Assembly: GCA_008973525.1 (NCBI GenBank)
Contig: WACJ01000124.1
Span: 310,001-374,000 of the forward strand
Source: Stenopsyche tienmushanensis
Taxonomy: Eukaryota; Arthropoda; Insecta; Trichoptera; Stenopsychidae
DNA: 64,000 bases
Direction of reading: 5' to 3'
The notes beneath the pieces were generated by a model. The model was not told the DNA's origin. It was given only the letters and a program-made list of their open reading frames with translations, and made no database searches. The translations under genes and the position numbers were made by a program. Shown here one piece after another: positions 59,331-64,000 of the stretch (the first letter of the stretch is position 1; each line of letters starts with the position of its first letter).

Positions 59331-61384
59331 GAAAAAATACATATTTAATGATGGTATCTAAAACGATCTCTTGGACTTCATATATTAATCATTGGGCAAT
59401 TTAATTGTAATAAGCAGTATCGTGGTATTTTTCTATTATTCTCAGTAATTGTAAACGAATCTATTTCATTCAAGATCTCAGGGTAAACCAGATTTTTTTT
59501 GAAAATCTAAATAACAATAATCAGAGTTGTCGGTGAGATATCCAAATAAATCAGCTAGGATAATTATATTTTTAGGGTCCAGTTTGCAACTAAATATTTT
59601 CCAAAAACGGTATTCAATATATCTTATGTAAGACAATTTCTTATTAGTGGGAGTAGATAAATGTCTTGAAAAGGTGTTTCAACAAAATTTAGACAAGATC
59701 GATCGAAACATATTTTAATTGTTTAGATAGAAATGGGAAGATCATTTTTAGGCAAGTTTATAATAAAAAATTTTAGCCAATTTAGGATTAGATCTTCCAA
59801 ACATAATTTATTATAAATACGTTTTAAGTCGTTCGTGTTTCAAGAGTATCGATCGAAAAATGTTTACAAATAAAAGCTTCTTCTTGTAAAACTTGGATTT
59901 AGTCAAAAAGCTTAAAAGCTCTCCATCCCTAGTCTTATTGATAAATAAACAAATAGACATATATTTAATAATATTCAGATTTAACAGAAATAGAGACTTG
60001 AAATTAAATCGATAAACATTTTTATATTCAAAAATGTATAAAAACTTAAATGCGATGAATGTCGCTAAAATAAGTACTTAGTAATTTTAATAATAAAACC
60101 ATCAAGGCCATTATTTAAATTAGTTTAAAATAATTTCAATGGCTGACTGGGAATATATATTTTTTTAATCTGAATTTGGAAAATCTATAACTCCACAGAG
60201 AAAAAATATTTCGTATCAATAATTATTTAAAAAGTACAACGGGAAGCACGAACACGTACAAAAACAATGGACAAAATAATAACTACACCATATAATTCCC
60301 TTATTGTCGAAAAGTTACTGGTGGCGCATCTCAAACAATTTCTTTTCCGTAGGTGGATCTCATAATGTTAGATGGACGTGAGAAATAAACATAAGCAGGA
60401 AGGACATCGACGACTATGAAAGATCAAAAAAAAATCGCAATATCGAAAAAGAATATTAATTTCTTTACCAACCCTATGTAAATTGCCAAAAACGCCACGT
60501 TTCGAAAAACGATGGTAGTGTGTGAAAATAGTCAAATATGGATGTAATATTTGATCTTTACATAACAATAAGGAGCGTCAATGTCACACATATAATATTA
60601 CCGCATACGTTTTTAAAGAAGGACTTTTATACAACAATCAACATATATCACCTATGTTTAACAACAGTGGCGTAGCTTCTTCTACGGCGAAGCCAATTAT
60701 GAATAGCTGGATTATGTCAATTAATTTCGTTCGACAATAAATCAGCATCAATGTACAATTACATCCAATAATTACAAGCGATATGTGTCCAATTAAAACA
60801 ATGGTCGACGGCGTGGATCAGAATAAAAGTTCGATTGAAAATTGCTTTTTAATCGCTGTTCCCTGGGCGAATTGTCAAGTAAATTCAAATCACGGTCCAG
60901 AGATTCATTGATCTCCAAAGCGTGCACAAGTTCCCTTCCTGTGTCCGCGGTACGTGCCAGCAGACCCTTGTGCCGAAGGTTCCGGTCTCAACATTTGGGT
61001 CTATGACCCTCTTGGCGAAATCATCGGATATTCCTCGATTCGTAAAAGGATAATGTCCCGTAACGTGCAATCGGAAGTAAACTGTATGTTTTAAATTTTA
61101 ATTTGCCAAGCGAGTGCTTTAACCCGGTCGTTGAATGTTTAACGATGATTTCGTTTCCTATTTGCGTCTGAGATTTCAAGGCACGTAGGACTATTGCACA
61201 GGATAGATGGGCTAACGTGGAAATTACCATGTGTCGTATGCAAATTGTGTTATGCAATGATGGTTAGAAAAGAGTATTATTCTCAAGGTACTTCCGCGAC
61301 GAGGAAGAACTTGGCATTCAAAATCGACGTGTTCATTCGTTGAAGACGATCCAATTACAACAACCCTTAAAAACTCATTTTTCT
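59331..61384. other. A+T-rich noncoding stretch; small island at 60.88-61.34 kb
   Basis: No supported gene. The island has minus frames of 61 and 78 codons with no domain. Elsewhere I see only A+T-rich DNA. Confidence 0.4.
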
Positions 61385-61595
61385 TATCAGATGAAGGTGA
61401 TCTCCATGGGAGATTTTTCTATGGAAAGGATTTTTCATGTGGCAATTTTCCACGTGTAATAAAGCAGGAGTAAGATTGTCTGACTAAGAATTTTAGACAG
61501 TAGTGAATCTTATCTTTATTTCATGAATGTTTTGTTTTTGTTGCAAATTTATAGACAGCCCTACACGACCTTATTAATCATCTCAAAATTGAATT
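61385..61595 (-). repeat. SINE-like or LINE-3'-end interspersed repeat, copy 2
   Basis: The complement shares GATTAATAA-GTCGTGTAGGG, TTTGCAAC, ACACGTGG, AATCCTTTCC-TAG and CATGGAGATC with 25,930-26,205 in the same order. Spacing differs by indels, so the two insertions are old. No coding frame. Confidence 0.5.
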
Positions 61596-61899
61596 ATTCA
61601 TATTATGAAAAACAGGGTGACCTTTATCAAGACGGTCGATCGAAAATGTTTTGGTCAAATTTGTTGATATGGTAAAAACTTTTTCCGCAATCTGATTTTC
61701 CGACGTGATGGAAAGATTCACTTTATTTGTTTATCAAATTTTATGAACAAATCGGTTAATTTTATTTGCAAAACGCTTATAAACTGATCCAATGTAAGAA
61801 ATAAGCTAGGCAAATCGCTGCAAGCGAATTCGCAAAACAGCAATGCTGCTGCACCAATTTATGACCATTTGGCACAATTCCTCTTAGTGGCGCATCAGA

Positions 61900-62500
61900 T
61901 GGGCTAGTGAGCTCTTCTATCCGCGATTCGAATACGTGTTACAGGATAATCGGTCGCAATGAAGGCATCCTTATTGTTATTCCGTCGACGGCCACGAAAT
62001 CTGCCCATCGGTGCGTACGGGGCTCAGTCGACCGCCAGTAGATGGCGAGCTATGAATGTTTAATGGGCGAGAAGAATGGAAACGTTCCACTCCGGAGCTA
62101 TCCCACGGTTCCTATCGATCTTTCTTCTCTTCGTCCGAACTCCAAACTAATATAATAGTTCGCTCCGAACAATCGAACTGGACCTGCGACATAGAATCGT
62201 CGTCGACGGTCGAGGCGGAGTGCCCGACATGTGGTCCGACTGAATTTCGAATATTCCAAAGATCCATCGAGCACTGTGCTATTTCCTCCTTTGAAGATTT
62301 TTTTATACAAACAGAACTCCTTCGCCAGGACTGCCCACACGACGCGATGATCTAACGGCAGGTCAACGGCACCGAAAGCAAACAGTCGCAAAATCATTAG
62401 CCAATTCTAATTGAGGCTAATGCACATTTGAAAAATCATTAATACACACCTTCTCGAGACGCACGCGGATGAACTCCGCACAGTCATGAAAGTCAGTTGC
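61900..62500. other. G+C-rich island with possible minus-strand splice donor
   Basis: The island is open on both strands (99 codons each at 62,056-62,355 plus and 62,098-62,397 minus) with no recognised domain. On the minus strand CTCGAGAAG|GTGTGT at 62,450/62,449 fits a 5' splice site. The frame before it can be read ECAEFIRVRLEK-like (…CAEFIRVRLEK) or, from an ATG at about 62,489, as MTVRSSSACVSRR. This could be a short first exon of the minus-strand gene, but there is no independent support. Confidence 0.25.
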
Positions 62501-62617
62501 TCTGACTAATTTGCGTTGAAAAAATAATTTCAATTCTGATAAGATTTTACAGTAAGTCCTCGATACGACCGTGTCCAAGTTCAAACATCGCTAAAATACA
62601 GAAAAGGAGAGACTACG

Positions 62618-63037
62618 ATGGTAGAATTCGAAGAATACGCCTTGGATGCTTGCAATGTTTACTGTTTTAAGGTTACTGAATGTTTACTATTGAATCGTTT
62701 TTGGCTTAAGACTCGTTCATTGCTGTTTGTATTGTGGATTTTACTTCTAGTCGTTAAAATTTTTACAACTTGTAATATCGCACTTGCGGATCGCAGTGCG
62801 TGTAACTCGGATTCGGCGGGTCTGAAAGCAGATGAGGAAGCGACTGAGGACGATCGATCTGTCTCGCAGCAAAGAGGAGAAAAAGTCAAAGCGATGTGGG
62901 CTGCCGCTGGTGGGTTAGATGTGTTAGATGTGTTAGGTGGGTTAGGTGGGTTAGGCGGGTTAGGTACGGCGGCCTTATATGGTGGCGCGGGCCGCATGGT
63001 GGGTCGCGTGGGGAGGCTCCGAAGCAATGACGAGTGA
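62618..63037 (+). CDS. hypothetical protein, 139 codons, N-terminal signal-anchor and Gly/Leu repeat; possible 5' exon
   Basis: A true ATG opens 139 codons to a TGA at 63,035-63,037. Residues ~1-30 are mixed. Residues 31-52 (KTRSLLFVLWILLLVVKIF plus TTC) form a clear hydrophobic segment after basic residues, like a signal anchor or an internal signal peptide that could be cut after NIALA. Residues ~57-90 are acidic and Ser-rich (DEEATEDDRSVSQQRG). Residues ~97-112 are GGLDVLDVLGGLGGLGGLG, coded by a 9-bp tandem repeat. The tail is Gly/Arg-rich. The frame lies in a CpG-rich island. The opposite strand is also open for 122 codons (Pro/Asn repeat), which weakens the case. No family is recognised and no clear donor site ends an exon. 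It may be a first exon, a small membrane protein or chance. Confidence 0.3.
   Translation: MVEFEEYALDACNVYCFKVTECLLLNRFWLKTRSLLFVLWILLLVVKIFTTCNIALADRSACNSDSAGLKADEEATEDDRSVSQQRGEKVKAMWAAAGGLDVLDVLGGLGGLGGLGTAALYGGAGRMVGRVGRLRSNDE
62914..62967. repeat. 9-bp tandem repeat, six units
   Basis: Six consecutive 9-mers are GTTAGATGT twice, GTTAGGTGG twice, GTTAGGCGG and GTTAGGTAC. Units keep the GTTAG core and so resemble the insect telomere word TTAGG, but the 9-bp period and the island location argue for a local minisatellite. Confidence 0.9.
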
Positions 63038-63042
63038 CGTCA
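63035..63042. promoter_or_regulatory. CRE/ATF-type palindrome TGACGTCA
   Basis: A perfect 8-bp TGACGTCA overlaps the stop codon of the 139-codon frame within the CpG-rich island. It is the consensus binding site for CREB/ATF bZIP factors and is common in proximal promoters. An 8-mer alone is weak evidence for use. Confidence 0.3.
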
Positions 63043-63224
63043 TACCGGACACTTGGTGCCGTGTGGAAGTATTTGCGCAGCAGGTGCCACTTCACACCTA
63101 GCCGAAGAGCCTTTTGTCTGGGACTTCCATCCCTCGCCCGATATATTCAGCTTACAACCAAAACATCCTTTAGTGAGTGGAACGATCACATTAAACGACG
63201 TTATTCAAGAAAATACAAGATTCA

Positions 63225-63965
63225 ATCCTTAATCAATTAATTCCACAAAGTGCAAAAAATACAAATATATTAGGGATACTAAGGATATATAGATATTAAT
63301 ATACATATTTGAAAAAAATGTCGGACAAACATGCTTCATTGATCTAAATATATGGTAACCGGTCGGAGGAAGATCGGATGAATATGTTGGATGAATAATT
63401 CCATTCCGTTCATATTCCATTAATTTATCCCGAATAATTTTAGCTGAATGAATTCTCGCATATCATGCTAAAAAATATGTTTCTTCCTTTAAATATAATA
63501 AGGTATTTTTAAACGAATTGCTTTTTATGATAATTTCAAATGATCACAATAGAAGTGTGTCCTTATCGTTTAGCAATATTTAAGGATTTCATAGTGAATA
63601 ATTCCTTTACAATACAGAAAATAATAGCTAGTGGTATATATTTTTTGTCATAGTATTGAAAATAATTATATTTTACGATATTGGCACAAGATTAATTAAT
63701 TTTATTAATTCTTCACATTTTCACTACGTAAAACGACATTTTTGAACCAATCTTGACCCTGCTAAATATTGCTTTTTTGATGAAATTCATATAACATGCA
63801 TTTTCATACAAATTAATTATCAGGCAGAAATTCTCGTAAAAATGCAAATTGATCAATAGCAAAAGAAAAACATCTTATTAACAGATTGACAACCAAAACA
63901 CAACTGACCATTGAAAGGGATGATGTTTAAAAAAACGAATTTTCCATCCGGTGCCCTTAAGATAT
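63225..63965 (-). pseudogene. mariner-family transposon, degraded, internally deleted
   Basis: The minus strand begins near 63,960 with a diverged copy of the leader seen at 58.68 and 47.37 kb (AGGGCACCGG, then CAATGGTCAGTTGTGTTTTG). It ends with a C-terminal transposase piece, HPTYSSDLPPTGYHIFRSM at about 63,345-63,405. That is the mariner third catalytic block (usually YSPDLAPTDYHLF), with the Asp retained. The ~550 bp between them is too short for the full gene and shows no other motif, so the middle is deleted or decayed. Orientation and order agree with one element. Confidence 0.7.
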
Positions 63966-64000
63966 CAATTTTATATTGGCCGAGTTACAGTAAAATGTAT

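Noticed and set aside
62914..62967. Interstitial telomere (TTAGG)n array
   Set aside because: The period is 9 bp, not 5, with only six units. It fits a local minisatellite.
1..64000. tRNA, rRNA, CRISPR array, prokaryotic operon, phage or bacterial insertion
   Set aside because: No B-box-like GGTTCGAATCC context with a cloverleaf, no regularly spaced repeats and no bacterial-type gene were seen on either strand.

Overview
The window looks like arthropod, most likely insect, nuclear DNA. It is strongly A+T-rich by eye. It holds no operons, ribosome-binding sites, rRNA or recognisable tRNA. It has short (~100 nt) GT-AG introns and relics of several transposon groups common in insect genomes: mariner, Tc1, pogo/Tigger, hAT, piggyBac-like and non-LTR elements. 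The species cannot be named from the sequence.

The only well-supported host gene is the 3' end of a minus-strand gene at 22,847-23,430. Three small exons are joined in frame by introns of 103 and 100 nt and end in a stop codon. They encode a 126-residue Ser/Glu-rich, then Ala/Gln-rich tail of the kind often seen in nuclear regulatory proteins. I could not identify the protein. A very A+T-rich, ORF-free stretch (19.4-22.8 kb) downstream is the likely long 3' UTR. Upstream exons probably lie at higher coordinates, inside or beyond the window, and I could not find them with confidence.

From 23.4 to 64 kb, and less densely from 1 to 19 kb, long A+T-rich stretches alternate with discrete 150-1000 bp islands of higher G+C (for example near 33.0-33.6, 38.6-39.4, 40.1-40.9, 43.1-43.9, 45.3-45.8, 48.0-49.0, 51.7-52.3, 56.1-57.1, 58.1-58.6 and 61.9-63.1 kb). 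They contain no recognisable protein. The pattern fits regulatory elements or undetected 5' exons of a large gene, but this is inference. The best coding candidate among them is a 139-codon ATG frame at 62,618-63,037 with a hydrophobic segment and a 9-bp tandem repeat.

Mobile DNA is the other main content. Mariner pseudogenes lie at 1-590, 58.7-59.3 and 63.2-64.0 kb, with a 5'-end fragment at 47.2-47.4 kb. A Tigger/pogo pseudogene lies at 25.1-26.4 kb with a SINE-like repeat inside it. A Tc1 pseudogene at 54.2-55.3 kb is split by a hAT element. Three internally deleted hAT copies (34.3, 46.5 and 54.4 kb) keep the transposase C-terminal dimerisation region or a remnant of it. There is also a 762-bp hAT MITE with a perfect 8-bp target duplication, Tigger-style MITEs at 15.7, 29.5 and 44.1 kb, two piggyBac-like MITEs with hairpin ends, two R1-like 3' ends, three RTE-like 3' tails and a reverse-transcriptase fragment. 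All recognised transposase and reverse-transcriptase genes are broken. I see no CRISPR array, prokaryotic system or obviously new coding system.
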